From the NCBI RefSeq assembly GCF_005405085.1, contig NZ_BJDJ01000005.1, forward strand, positions 78,243-142,242: a DNA stretch of 64,000 nt, given 5' to 3'. The position numbers and the translations under genes are program-made. The first letter of the stretch is position 1, and the number at the start of each line of letters is the position of its first letter. Shown here in pieces: positions 9,001 to 16,766 of this stretch. Origin of the DNA: Lactiplantibacillus daowaiensis (GTDB lineage Bacteria; Bacillota; Bacilli; Lactobacillales; Lactobacillaceae). The notes beneath the pieces are model-generated. The model was not told the DNA's origin and did no database searches. It saw only the letters and a program-made list of their open reading frames with translations.

Positions 9001-10716
9001 AATGTGGTTGCTAGCCAAGCGACCTTGGTGACTAAAGATATTAATATCGTTAAGGGTGCCAATGCCACTTGGAACTTACTGGATAATGTGGTTAGTGCGA
9101 CTGATTTCAAGGGTGATACAGTCGATAATTTGAGCAGCTTAAAGATTACGGCGGATACGACACCAGATTTAACTAAAGCGGGTAACTATCCAGTGACATT
9201 GACGTATACCGATAGCGAAGGTAACCAACACACTTACACGGTTAATGTGACCGTAACGGCTAGTCAAGCTAGTTTAGTTGGTCAAGACACGACCATCGTG
9301 ATGGGGCCAAATGCCAGCTGGCAACTTACGGATAACCTTGCTAGTGCAACTGATATCGATGGGAATGCGTTAACGGCTGAAGCCTTAGCTAAGGTGACTG
9401 CAAGTGCGACGCCAGATTTAACTAAAGCTGGTGATACGTTAATCACGTTGACGTATACCGATGCAGCGGGTAATCAAGTCACCACGACGGCGACGGTTCA
9501 TGTCGTTGCTTCGGCGGCACAAGTCAATGTTCATGATGCGACCATCGTCATGGGCCCAAATGCCACTTGGAATGCCAAAGATAATTTAGACTCAGTGATC
9601 CAAGCCAATGGGGATACGATTGCTGCCAGTGATGTCGTCCTAGAAAACAACGTCAAGATGGTTAATTCACGCGTCATGTCGATTATGTATAGTTACTTAC
9701 GCGCAGATGGCACGACGGTGACCGTTGCTGGTCAAGTTGACTTGACTAAAGTGGGCGACAATACAATCACTTACACGTATACCGATAGTCAAGGCAATAC
9801 GACGACGGCTACTGCGACAGTCCATGTGGTTACCAGCCAAGCCGGCATTACTGCCAATGATAGTACGTTGATTGCGGGTCCAAATACAACTTGGTCAGCT
9901 AAGGATAACTTAACGGCGGTACAAGATGAAAATGGTCAAACCATTGACTTGAGCAAGGTTACGACAACTGGCACCGTCAATCCAGCAGTGCCTGGCACTT
10001 ACCAGGTCACTTATCACTATACGGATAGTCAAGGCAACCAAATCAGTAAGACAATCACCGTGACGGTTGCGGCAACCAAAGCCAGTCTAAACGTAAAAAA
10101 TAGTACGTTAAATTTAGGGGCGACTTGGAACGCCAGTGATAACATTGTCAGTTTAACGGATGCCACTGGTCAGGCGGTTGATATTAACCAGGTGACGATT
10201 ACGGGCAATGTTGATACGATGACGGCTGGTACCTATACCGTTACTTATCAATATACGGATGCAGCCGGCAATGTTTATACGGCCACAGCAACGGTCACAA
10301 TCACTGACCCGACTAATGGTAACAATGGTAATGGCGATACCATCGATCCTGATGAGAATCAAAAACCCACTAAACCAACTGATGGTGGCACTACTTCAAC
10401 TGGTGGGGGCACTACCGGAACCACAACTGAGCAACAACCGGGTAAAGCTGGAACCACTACTAACCAGGGTGCGACAATTAACAGTCAAGCAGCACAGATT
10501 CGACCAACTAATTTGGTCACGGCTGCCCAACCTAAGGCAGCGTCGACTGACTTAACTACGACGTCGACTAGCAAGGGAACGGTTAAAGCAACTGACAACT
10601 TGCCCCAAACCGATGAAGCAACGACGCAAAATGCTTCCGCGTTAGGAATGGCATTATTAGCGTTAACCGGTGTGGTTAGCTGGTTAGGCTTAGGCCGTAA
10701 ACGGCGACATGATTAA
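6037..10716 (+). CDS. 1559-aa cell-wall anchored adhesin with DUF285 repeats and Ig-like repeats
   Basis: Large surface protein. The N-terminus carries a KxYKxGKxW signal (K12, Y14, K15, G17, R18, W20; MYKKGRFWVFAGI). Residues ~40-290 are a Thr/Ser/Asp-rich stalk. From ~350 to ~790 there are many ~25-residue BspA-like/DUF285 repeats with the recurring core NWDTSNVTDMNMMF and xLDLSxFDTSxVT, which form leucine-rich-repeat-like solenoids. From ~830 to ~1420 there are about eight Ig-like modules, each ending in SYTDxxGNxxTxTxTVxV. The C-terminus has LPQTDE (1522-1527), a hydrophobic helix and RKRRHD, the Lactiplantibacillus form of the sortase A signal. Likely an adhesin or aggregation factor; the ligand is unknown. 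GGGG lies 7 bases before the ATG. It has its own promoter and terminator. Confidence 0.92.
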   Translation: MRALQNEKLIYKMYKKGRFWVFAGITVATLNVNLLNGQAATTDQSTSSSSNADTESSTVASTASELSDSSVTLSGSTSSTTNSTNESTPGTTDTATSKADTTTSESTNGSDSTTTESTDTTKQTTDTSSSQTSDKQATEADQTTGNDAKTSTESSQSTTTDKQTTSGHVTDSTTTGATTSSDVKDTTTTDTSNNVTASTDTTPVTDSTPTPATNSTSVADDTTTVGDMTAANNVTTATVDDLPTTDTTADATASATLTNALQAASVQGTLSKKLMMRAAAVTAATIVASGDFSKEVTGGSTWTLDSNGLLTISAGAWGATTGSNSWYSKRTLVKSIVIEGPVTVPSDISWTFFGESNLTSISGLAYIDTSNVTNMDRLFSGTAVSDFSGVANWDTSNVTDMNMMFASTKITTVATIPVESWNVSKVTNFTGMFSSTTLESIDLSGWTLNATANISIASLFSAAANLVSVNLSGWQVGNVTSAQQLFSGDTSLVTADLTGWTLTNTTSMNSMFKGTENLKSVDISGWDTSKVTDMSFIFSDTAVLPNIDLSKLNTSNVTNMQDMFSGSDLTGADITSFDTSKVTTTKEMFKDATLAGIDLTNLKTQNVVDMTSMFEGTDLTGIDLTNLNTSATKLMSKMFASTTNTTLDLSSFDTSNVKDMSYMFTGAAVTSLDLTKFDTSKVTTMYAMFEDTKMTQIDLSGFNTSSLTVMKEMFTRSAFTSLDLSNFDWSNITSVEFMFTDASKLSTLKLNPAAYLKTTITNMFGTVYSSDADLPDVPTTDNYTGLWVDDNGQTYTSAQLMAAYSNTEANDFTTPLTYTWQIVTSNSSLTAQDSTIIAGPTATWNAKDNVAELKDVDGNVVDLTTLDTDAIAVTGDTVDPTKTGSYHVTLSYTDSKGIVREATATVTVVASQSVLVGKDISINQGATWQAGDSVDTTNTLNAAGNQLSATELATITGSNLDTSKTGVQTVTLSYTDAAGNVRTTTATVNVVASQATLVTKDINIVKGANATWNLLDNVVSATDFKGDTVDNLSSLKITADTTPDLTKAGNYPVTLTYTDSEGNQHTYTVNVTVTASQASLVGQDTTIVMGPNASWQLTDNLASATDIDGNALTAEALAKVTASATPDLTKAGDTLITLTYTDAAGNQVTTTATVHVVASAAQVNVHDATIVMGPNATWNAKDNLDSVIQANGDTIAASDVVLENNVKMVNSRVMSIMYSYLRADGTTVTVAGQVDLTKVGDNTITYTYTDSQGNTTTATATVHVVTSQAGITANDSTLIAGPNTTWSAKDNLTAVQDENGQTIDLSKVTTTGTVNPAVPGTYQVTYHYTDSQGNQISKTITVTVAATKASLNVKNSTLNLGATWNASDNIVSLTDATGQAVDINQVTITGNVDTMTAGTYTVTYQYTDAAGNVYTATATVTITDPTNGNNGNGDTIDPDENQKPTKPTDGGTTSTGGGTTGTTTEQQPGKAGTTTNQGATINSQAAQIRPTNLVTAAQPKAASTDLTTTSTSKGTVKATDNLPQTDEATTQNASALGMALLALTGVVSWLGLGRKRRHD

Positions 10717-10730
10717 AAAATAATGATTTA

Positions 10731-10769
10731 AAATACCCCTCACTAAATTCTTAGCGAGGGGTATTTTTT
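10731..10769 (+). terminator. intrinsic terminator
   Basis: AAATACCCCTC and GAGGGGTATTT arms around a 15-base loop, then T residues, just after the adhesin stop. Confidence 0.9.
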
Positions 10770-10835
10770 AATCGAAAATTAGTTAACTAGGTACATAATA
10801 AATAAATAATGCATACTAGAAGTATAAATTTGAGA

Positions 10836-10871
10836 TAAAAGGGTTTACACAAATAAATTATACTATATAAT
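10836..10871 (+). promoter_or_regulatory. surface-protein-type promoter, copy 3
   Basis: AAAAGGG box, -35 TTTACA, 16-base spacer, perfect -10 TATAAT. This is the best of the three copies and supports the reading of the other two. It gives a leader of about 85 bases. Confidence 0.65.
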
Positions 10872-10963
10872 AATTAAAGAGGTATAACGTATACGACTAT
10901 TAATAATGAAATAATTTATGACGGTATAACACGACATGACTAGCTGAAACTGGGGGTATAAAA

Positions 10964-13900
10964 ATGACCAAATTTGCACCAACTTTGAATGACCCGAAAC
11001 ACCGTAATGGCTGGCTATACGCTGGTGTAGCAACCTTAGCTTTTTCGAGTTCAATCTTAGTCACGACCAAAGCGCAAGCGGCGACAACTGAGACCACCCC
11101 GGCAACGACTGCCGAACAGACAACGGATACTAGTAGCAACACGACCGCGTCTCAAGTGACGCTCAAGACGACGGCGACGACCAGTACCACTGACACGACT
11201 GAAGCAACATCGACAAGTGCCACCAGTACTGAAACGACCGCCACGGCTACTAGTGATAGCGATGCTGCGACAACTGGCCAAACTGATGATAGTAGTCAAG
11301 ATAAGGCGACAAACACCTCAAATGCGACGACTACGCAGCCAGTCGCAACCGCAGATACGGATACCACGACTAAGACCACGACTGAAACCGACAGTAGTAA
11401 GACAAGCGAGTCAGACACATCAACACAAGCGACTGATGATAAAACAGATCAAGTGGATACCGCAGATGGTTCCACGGATGAAAAGACAACCACTGAAAGT
11501 CAAACCACAACGACTAGTGCTGTAGCGGAAAGTGCACCGGTCACTAAAACGGATAATAGCAGTCAAAGCAGTACTAAGACCACGACTGCTAAAGCAACTA
11601 AGGCTGGTTTAGCTAAAGCAGCAACGACCACAGCTTATGATCCAGATGCCGATGACACGCAAGTGATCACCATGGCTGATGCAAACATGTTAGCGGCGGT
11701 CAAAAAAGGCTTATCACTGGCTAGTACTGCTGACTTAACGGTCGGGGCACTGCGTAATTACAAGGGTAATACGATAACGATTATCGATGAGACCAATGAT
11801 ATCACGTCGTTAGCGGGCCTAGAAACGTTACAATATTTACCGCAGAGCGTACGAATTAATTTGAACATTAATATTCTGGCTGCCACGGTCGAAAATGGCA
11901 CCCCAGTTAGTACCAATTTTGATTTGACGCCGCTCGAGAATCTCCATTTTAATCAGCTTACTTTGTCGACACCATATTTTAGTCTGGTTGATTTATCACC
12001 ACTGACGAAGATTGAAACGTCAACGATGACCTGGGTTTACTTACAATCGCCAACTACTTATAGTAAATATGGGATGACCAATAGTCAACTGGCTGGAATC
12101 GCAAGTTGGCTGACTGACTTTTTAAACAATGGTTATGGTGGTGACAAAAACTTTCGGACAGTTGGCCTGTCTGGTAATCAGCTGAGTGACTTTTCATCAC
12201 TTAGTGGGATTATTCCGGAACGTAACGTCTGGGTCTATGCGCCAGGCCAATTAATTACCAATGATAATCCAATCAACATTGTGACGGGTCAACCGGTTAC
12301 CTTTACGATTGATGAACAAACTGGGATTAATGGTGAAACCCTGCAAAATGGCTATGCTTGGTCTTTTAACACGGACGATTCTAAAAAATATAAGCCAATC
12401 ACAAGTTTAGGCAATGGCGAGTATCAAATTGATACGCCAGTAGCGGTGACGGCTGATGGTGCCTTGATTTATGGACAATGGGGCTATTTGAATGGGGCTA
12501 GTAATTCGGCTAATTTTTATCGGGAGTTTTATGGGTCAAACGGCGCTGATGGCCTAACCTTAATTACGGATGCGCGGATTTATCGGGCCGCTAATTGGCA
12601 AGATAATCCAAGTATTACGGTAAACTATATCGATAAAGACACCGGTGAGGCGATTCAAGATCCTGAAACTTTGGGGACGGATAAAAAAATTGGTGAAACC
12701 GTTGATTTAACTGATAAGACGAGTCTATCGGGCTACGAGTATGACAGTACCGATGCGGATTCATTGACGTTGACGTACAGTGCCGACCCACAAACGGTTA
12801 ACCTGTACTTCACGAAAAAGCAAGTGGCCGCTGGTGACGTCACGATTAAGTATGTCGATACAGACGGCAACGTCTTGGCAACTGGTACTGCGACTTATCC
12901 GGATGGTCAATGGGTCGGTAAGACGTATACGACGAGTACCAAAGCCATCGATGGCTATAGTTTTGACCATGTTGATAGTAATGGGTTAGCTGCCAATGGG
13001 ACGTTAACGGCAACTGGTGGGACCGTCACGTATGTTTATACGAAGAATGTTGCAGACCAAGGTCAAGCTAAGGTCGTCTACATGGATGATACGACTGGCA
13101 AGACGTTAGAAACGAAAACGTTGACTGGAGACGTTGGCACGACTAGTGATTATCAAACGAGTGCGACCATTAAGACTTATACTGACCGTGGCTATCAGTT
13201 AGTAATGGATGAATATCCAGCTGATGGTGTGATTTTTGATGACCAGACGCCAACTTACATTGTGCACTTAAAGCATCAAACTGTTGCGGTTACGGATAGT
13301 AAAACAGTCACTGAAACCATTCATTATGTTTACGCTGATGGGACGACCGCTGCGGCTGACTACCAAGCGAAACTAACCTTTAATCGGACTGGTGAACGTG
13401 ATTTGGTCACTTGGGAAACGACTTGGGGGGATTGGCAGGCTGATAGTACCAGCTTTGCCGCCCAAACTTCACCCGTGATTGCTGGTTACCAAGCTGATCA
13501 AACGACGGTTGCGGCAATCGATAATGTGACGGCGACGACTGATGATGTTGATTTGACTGTGACGTATACGGCGGTCGATCCAACTAATCCAGAAACACCG
13601 GGCACCACTGACCCTGAAACACCTGATGTGACGAATCCAGAAACACCAGGTACGACTGATCCAACCACGCCAGACACGACGACGCCTGATACAGGTGGTG
13701 AGATCTCTGAAAGTGCTGGTGATACGATCAATCCTGGGACATCAACAAAGGAAAAGACCTTAACTAAGAGTGATGCCAATACGGTTAACCCTGGTAAAAC
13801 GACCGGTACGACGGTTGCCGGGATACCAACTAATCCTAAAACGGCTTTGAAATCGAGCCAACAATTAGCTGGGGATACCTCGCGGCCGGAACAGGCAACG

Positions 13901-14002
13901 AGCTTACCACAAACTAATGAGTCTAAGACGACACCATGGACGTTAGCTGGGGCCACGCTATTAGTGGGCTTAGGCTTACTCGGTTATCGTCGGAAACACT
14001 AG
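10964..14002 (+). CDS. 1012-aa LPQTxE-anchored surface protein with LRR-like and MucBP domains
   Basis: Signal peptide (GWLYAGVATLAFSSSILV, cut after KAQA) followed by a Thr/Ser-rich region to ~220. Residues ~235-460 look like an internalin-type leucine-rich region (SLAGLETLQYLPQSV, DLTPLENLHFNQLTL). From ~545 on there are three or four MucBP-type modules, recognisable by YxDxxTG and GY starts (VNYIDKDTGEAI, IKYVDTDGNVLATG, VVYMDDTTGKTLE) and a larger module with TVTETIHYVYADG. A Pro/Glu/Thr repeat (TPGTTDPETPDV-like) precedes LPQTNE (981-986), a hydrophobic helix and a basic tail. Family knowledge: MucBP proteins bind mucin and sit on the wall through sortase A. The GGGGG site plus TATAAAA before ATG matches the first surface gene. 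Confidence 0.92.
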   Translation: MTKFAPTLNDPKHRNGWLYAGVATLAFSSSILVTTKAQAATTETTPATTAEQTTDTSSNTTASQVTLKTTATTSTTDTTEATSTSATSTETTATATSDSDAATTGQTDDSSQDKATNTSNATTTQPVATADTDTTTKTTTETDSSKTSESDTSTQATDDKTDQVDTADGSTDEKTTTESQTTTTSAVAESAPVTKTDNSSQSSTKTTTAKATKAGLAKAATTTAYDPDADDTQVITMADANMLAAVKKGLSLASTADLTVGALRNYKGNTITIIDETNDITSLAGLETLQYLPQSVRINLNINILAATVENGTPVSTNFDLTPLENLHFNQLTLSTPYFSLVDLSPLTKIETSTMTWVYLQSPTTYSKYGMTNSQLAGIASWLTDFLNNGYGGDKNFRTVGLSGNQLSDFSSLSGIIPERNVWVYAPGQLITNDNPINIVTGQPVTFTIDEQTGINGETLQNGYAWSFNTDDSKKYKPITSLGNGEYQIDTPVAVTADGALIYGQWGYLNGASNSANFYREFYGSNGADGLTLITDARIYRAANWQDNPSITVNYIDKDTGEAIQDPETLGTDKKIGETVDLTDKTSLSGYEYDSTDADSLTLTYSADPQTVNLYFTKKQVAAGDVTIKYVDTDGNVLATGTATYPDGQWVGKTYTTSTKAIDGYSFDHVDSNGLAANGTLTATGGTVTYVYTKNVADQGQAKVVYMDDTTGKTLETKTLTGDVGTTSDYQTSATIKTYTDRGYQLVMDEYPADGVIFDDQTPTYIVHLKHQTVAVTDSKTVTETIHYVYADGTTAAADYQAKLTFNRTGERDLVTWETTWGDWQADSTSFAAQTSPVIAGYQADQTTVAAIDNVTATTDDVDLTVTYTAVDPTNPETPGTTDPETPDVTNPETPGTTDPTTPDTTTPDTGGEISESAGDTINPGTSTKEKTLTKSDANTVNPGKTTGTTVAGIPTNPKTALKSSQQLAGDTSRPEQATSLPQTNESKTTPWTLAGATLLVGLGLLGYRRKH

Positions 14003-14023
14003 TCACTAACGATGATTGCAAAA

Positions 14024-14065
14024 AAAACAGGTCTTAACCAATCTCATTTGGTTAAGACCTGTTTT
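14024..14065. terminator. bidirectional intrinsic terminator
   Basis: 18-bp perfect stem (AAAACAGGTCTTAACCAA and its complement) around a 6-base loop, with A-tract before and T-tract after, between convergent genes. Confidence 0.93.
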
Positions 14066-14081
14066 GTGTCCGATTAGCACT

Positions 14082-15212
14082 TTATTTAGCCGTGATTTGG
14101 TCACGGCCGTTGTTTTTCGAATGATATAAGTAACCATCCGCACGTTTATATAAGTGGGTACTGTCTTCATCGTCAGGATGTTGCATCGTCATCCCAATTG
14201 AAATACTTAAGTGAATTTGTTGATCATCATATTGGAAGGTAGCGTCGCGAATCATGTCGGCAATCTTTTGGGCATGGGCGTTAGCGGTCGCGAGTTCATA
14301 ACCTGGAAAGAGGATCGTGAACTCTTCACCACCGGTTCGATATAAAATCAAGTTTTGGTCAATGGCATGTAAGTATTTTTCAATCATCAGTGCCAGGTGT
14401 TCAAGCACGTAATCACCGGCTAGGTGGCCATACGTGTCGTTGATCGCTTTAAAGTGATCAATATCAAACAACATGATGGTAAATGGTAAGCGATGATCAC
14501 GACTGCGCGTAAAGGCTTGGCCATATTTTGTTCGAAAGGCAAAGAAGTTTTTCGCATGCGTGAGCTCATCAAAGTTCGTGTTATAAGTCAGTTGGGCTAG
14601 CGTTGCGGCATCATGGTATAGCCCGTTGACATAAAAGTAGACGATGACAAGCATAATGAACATGAATAAGAGTTCTGGCCAAATCAAGGTGGCCATTAGA
14701 TGCAGTCGAATGGCTACGATTTGCCACAAGGCGGCGGGAAACCCCATCGCGATGATCAGGTATTTCACAAAGTCCCAGTGGTCGTAATGCCGATGTTGTT
14801 TGAGCCATTTCATGACAAAAAACATACTGACAAATACGATGGTGTAGAGCCAGGACAAGGTTTGCGAGATCGTCCCATTAATCAACATAAAGAGGACCGC
14901 CGTGACGGCCCACTGCCAAACTTTAATCCCTAACAGTAGGAAGTAACTGACAAACACGACGGCGAAAATTTGAAAATTAATAAAGACCCAAGTGGTCGTC
15001 GTGTGACTAACGACGACTTGCAGACTTAAGACTAAAATGACTAGGTAGACTAGCCCTACAACGGTGCGGACTTGTTCTTGATCATATTGTTTTCCCCGGC
15101 GGTCAAAGTATTGGATCGCCCGATCAGCTAAAGTCCAATACAATGTGATAATCCCTAATAAGAAGAAAATACTAGTAACTAAGGCGGGCACATACCAATG
15201 TGTTAAGGTCAT
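14082..15212 (-). CDS. membrane diguanylate cyclase (GGDEF)
   Basis: 376 residues: six or seven N-terminal transmembrane helices to ~195, then a GGDEF domain. The active site reads RTGGEEF, a functional form of the motif, with the upstream LLFDIDHFKAINDTYGH signature (FDIDHFKxINDxYGH) carrying the Mg-binding Asp. It should make cyclic di-GMP from two GTP at the inner face of the membrane. The inhibitory I-site RxxD that normally precedes GGEEF is absent (Asp and Leu stand at its two key positions), so product inhibition is not expected. GGGGG lies 9 bases before the ATG. It follows the EAL gene by 36 bases on the same strand, making a synthesis/degradation pair. Confidence 0.93.
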   Translation of the reverse strand: MTLTHWYVPALVTSIFFLLGIITLYWTLADRAIQYFDRRGKQYDQEQVRTVVGLVYLVILVLSLQVVVSHTTTTWVFINFQIFAVVFVSYFLLLGIKVWQWAVTAVLFMLINGTISQTLSWLYTIVFVSMFFVMKWLKQHRHYDHWDFVKYLIIAMGFPAALWQIVAIRLHLMATLIWPELLFMFIMLVIVYFYVNGLYHDAATLAQLTYNTNFDELTHAKNFFAFRTKYGQAFTRSRDHRLPFTIMLFDIDHFKAINDTYGHLAGDYVLEHLALMIEKYLHAIDQNLILYRTGGEEFTILFPGYELATANAHAQKIADMIRDATFQYDDQQIHLSISIGMTMQHPDDEDSTHLYKRADGYLYHSKNNGRDQITAK

Positions 15213-15248
15213 GTTGCTGAGCCCCCATCTTGAAGTGCGAAGTATGTG

Positions 15249-15902
15249 TTAAGCAACGGGCATTTCTGGTTTACCATACAGATAGCCTTGGTTGATTTTG
15301 ATACCGAATTTTTCAGCTAAAGCTTGGTCGGTGTGGTTTTCAACGCCTTCTAGGACCATTTCTAGTCGATATTCACGGGCAATATCGGTCCAAAAGGCAA
15401 GCTTAGCTGGAATTTTGTCAGCTTGACCGCTCATGCGCAAGTTTTGCATCGCAAACTTGATTTGATCAACATAAGGTAATAGTGGCTTAATGTTATCAAA
15501 CGTATTGCTACCAGTGCCGACATCGTCAATCACGAGCTTCATGCCATATTGATGAAGTAAGACGCTGTAATGTTGTACTTCATCTAAAGTCGGCGCTTCC
15601 GTAAATTCAATCGTTAAAGCGGCTGGATTGATGCGTTTCTTTAAGGCAATCATCGTCCCGATGGTTAAAGGATTATCGATCTGATCACGATTGAGATTAA
15701 ACGCAATCACTTTGTTGGTCAATGACGTTTGTAAGACGGTCGCGGTTTGTTCAAGTAATTCAGATTGTTTGTCGAGTGAGATCTCAGAGAAGTCATTAGG
15801 CAACGTCCAAGTGTCTTTTTGGCGTTTGCGTAGGAGGACTTCGTAGCCGTACAATGAATGATCTTGTTCATTAACTTGTGGTTGGACAAAGAATCGATAG
15901 AT
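15249..15902 (-). CDS. stand-alone EAL-domain cyclic di-GMP phosphodiesterase, non-standard start codon
   Basis: An EAL domain of about 217 residues with nothing else. The catalytic set is complete: EVLLR (EAL motif), Asn in FNLN, IEFTE, DDVGTG, the Lys of QIKFA, LEGVE and NQGYLYGKP. It should hydrolyse cyclic di-GMP to pGpG. The start is odd. The first standard start codon in frame is a TTG well inside the domain (before YGYEVLLR), but the frame stays open for 16 more codons (IYRFFVQPQVNEQDHSL, typical EAL N-terminus) up to a perfect AAGGAGG. The codons at the right distance are ATC (15902 or 15905) or ATA; none is ATG, GTG or TTG. I placed the start at the ATC 8 bases from AAGGAGG. Either initiation is at ATC/ATA and weak, or the original ATG was lost. 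Upstream of and co-directional with the cyclase gene. Confidence 0.85.
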   Translation of the reverse strand: MYRFFVQPQVNEQDHSLYGYEVLLRKRQKDTWTLPNDFSEISLDKQSELLEQTATVLQTSLTNKVIAFNLNRDQIDNPLTIGTMIALKKRINPAALTIEFTEAPTLDEVQHYSVLLHQYGMKLVIDDVGTGSNTFDNIKPLLPYVDQIKFAMQNLRMSGQADKIPAKLAFWTDIAREYRLEMVLEGVENHTDQALAEKFGIKINQGYLYGKPEMPVA

Positions 15903-16112
15903 GATTATCGCCTCCTTAATGTTATAGATTAGTTGATTCAGTTAATGAACCAATTTAGGTTCATTCTAGTCTACATTGCGCAGGTTATCAATTTACCGGA
16001 TTAGATTCGTTACCGAAATATAAACTTATTGATGGCTAAGTAATCGTGGTAAACTGGAATAGTCGAGTTGTGGCGGCTGGCCGCCACTCGAGTGAAATGC
16101 TTGCAATTTAAA

Positions 16113-16128
16113 GTTTACGACTGTAAAC
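16113..16128. promoter_or_regulatory. cop box upstream of the copper repressor gene
   Basis: Palindrome GTTTACGACTGTAAAC, close to the CopY operator core TACAnnTGTA. The identical 16-mer appears again before copB, which supports autoregulation of the repressor together with copB control. Confidence 0.8.
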
Positions 16129-16178
16129 TATATAAAAATCAACAAACGTTACACCAGTACGAAAGGTGGCTAATTAAA

Positions 16179-16610
16179 GTGGAAGCACAAACTAAGATTG
16201 AAATCAGTGATGCCGAATGGGAAGTCATGCGGGTCACATGGACGCTTGGTAGCGTCACTAGTAGTCAAATGGCGGAAATTATGGCCGAAAAGATGGGCTG
16301 GAAAACCGCAACCGTTAAAACGTTACTCGGTCGGTTGATCAAAAAAGGCGCTTTACGTGCTGAAAAGCATGGTCGGGCCTTTACGTATTACCCGACGGTC
16401 TCGGAACAACCTTCCATGGATGAAGCGGTTGAAACGTTGTTTGGTCATCTCTGTCAGATGCGCGTCGGGCAAACGTTAACGGATTTAGTTGGTAAGCTAA
16501 CTTTAAGCCAGCAAGATGTGGCAAATTTGCAAGCGGCTCTAGCGCAAAAGGCTGAAACTGCACCGGAAATGGTCGACTGTGACTGTTTACCTGGAGATGA
16601 ACATTGTTAA
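16179..16610 (+). CDS. copR: CopY/CopR-type copper-responsive transcriptional repressor
   Basis: 143 residues: winged-helix domain of the BlaI/MecI/CopY family (ISDAEWEVMRVTW at the start, WKTATVKTLLGRLIKKGAL as recognition region). The C-terminus ends in CDCLPGDEHC. CopY proteins usually carry CxCxxxxCxC that exchanges Zn for Cu and releases DNA; here only CxC and a terminal Cys remain, so metal binding uses a shorter motif. Start is GTG, chosen because AAAGGTGG lies 9 bases before it; longer in-frame versions would begin inside the operator. Followed by a terminator and then copB, with cop boxes before each gene. Confidence 0.9.
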   Translation: MEAQTKIEISDAEWEVMRVTWTLGSVTSSQMAEIMAEKMGWKTATVKTLLGRLIKKGALRAEKHGRAFTYYPTVSEQPSMDEAVETLFGHLCQMRVGQTLTDLVGKLTLSQQDVANLQAALAQKAETAPEMVDCDCLPGDEHC

Positions 16611-16627
16611 TAAATTGATTGATATTG

Positions 16628-16661
16628 AACATCGCTGGCATGAGTTAGCGATGTTTTTATT
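16628..16661 (+). terminator. intrinsic terminator after copR
   Basis: AACATCGCT / AGCGATGTT stem with 10-base loop followed by T-rich sequence. It suggests copB is mostly made from its own promoter. Confidence 0.75.
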
Positions 16662-16690
16662 TTTTCTGAGTCAATACCTTGACTTTTGAC

Positions 16691-16730
16691 GTTTACGACT
16701 GTAAACTTTAGCCATAAATTACAAATGTAA
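16691..16730. promoter_or_regulatory. two cop boxes before copB
   Basis: First box GTTTACGACTGTAAAC (16691-16706), identical to the one before copR. Second box TTACAAATGTAA (16719-16730), an exact fit to TACAnnTGTA. They sit 37-76 bases before the copB start, as expected for promoter-overlapping operators. Confidence 0.85.
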
Positions 16731-16766
16731 ACGACATAAGGGATGCTTTTTAGGAGGGTGACGGTT

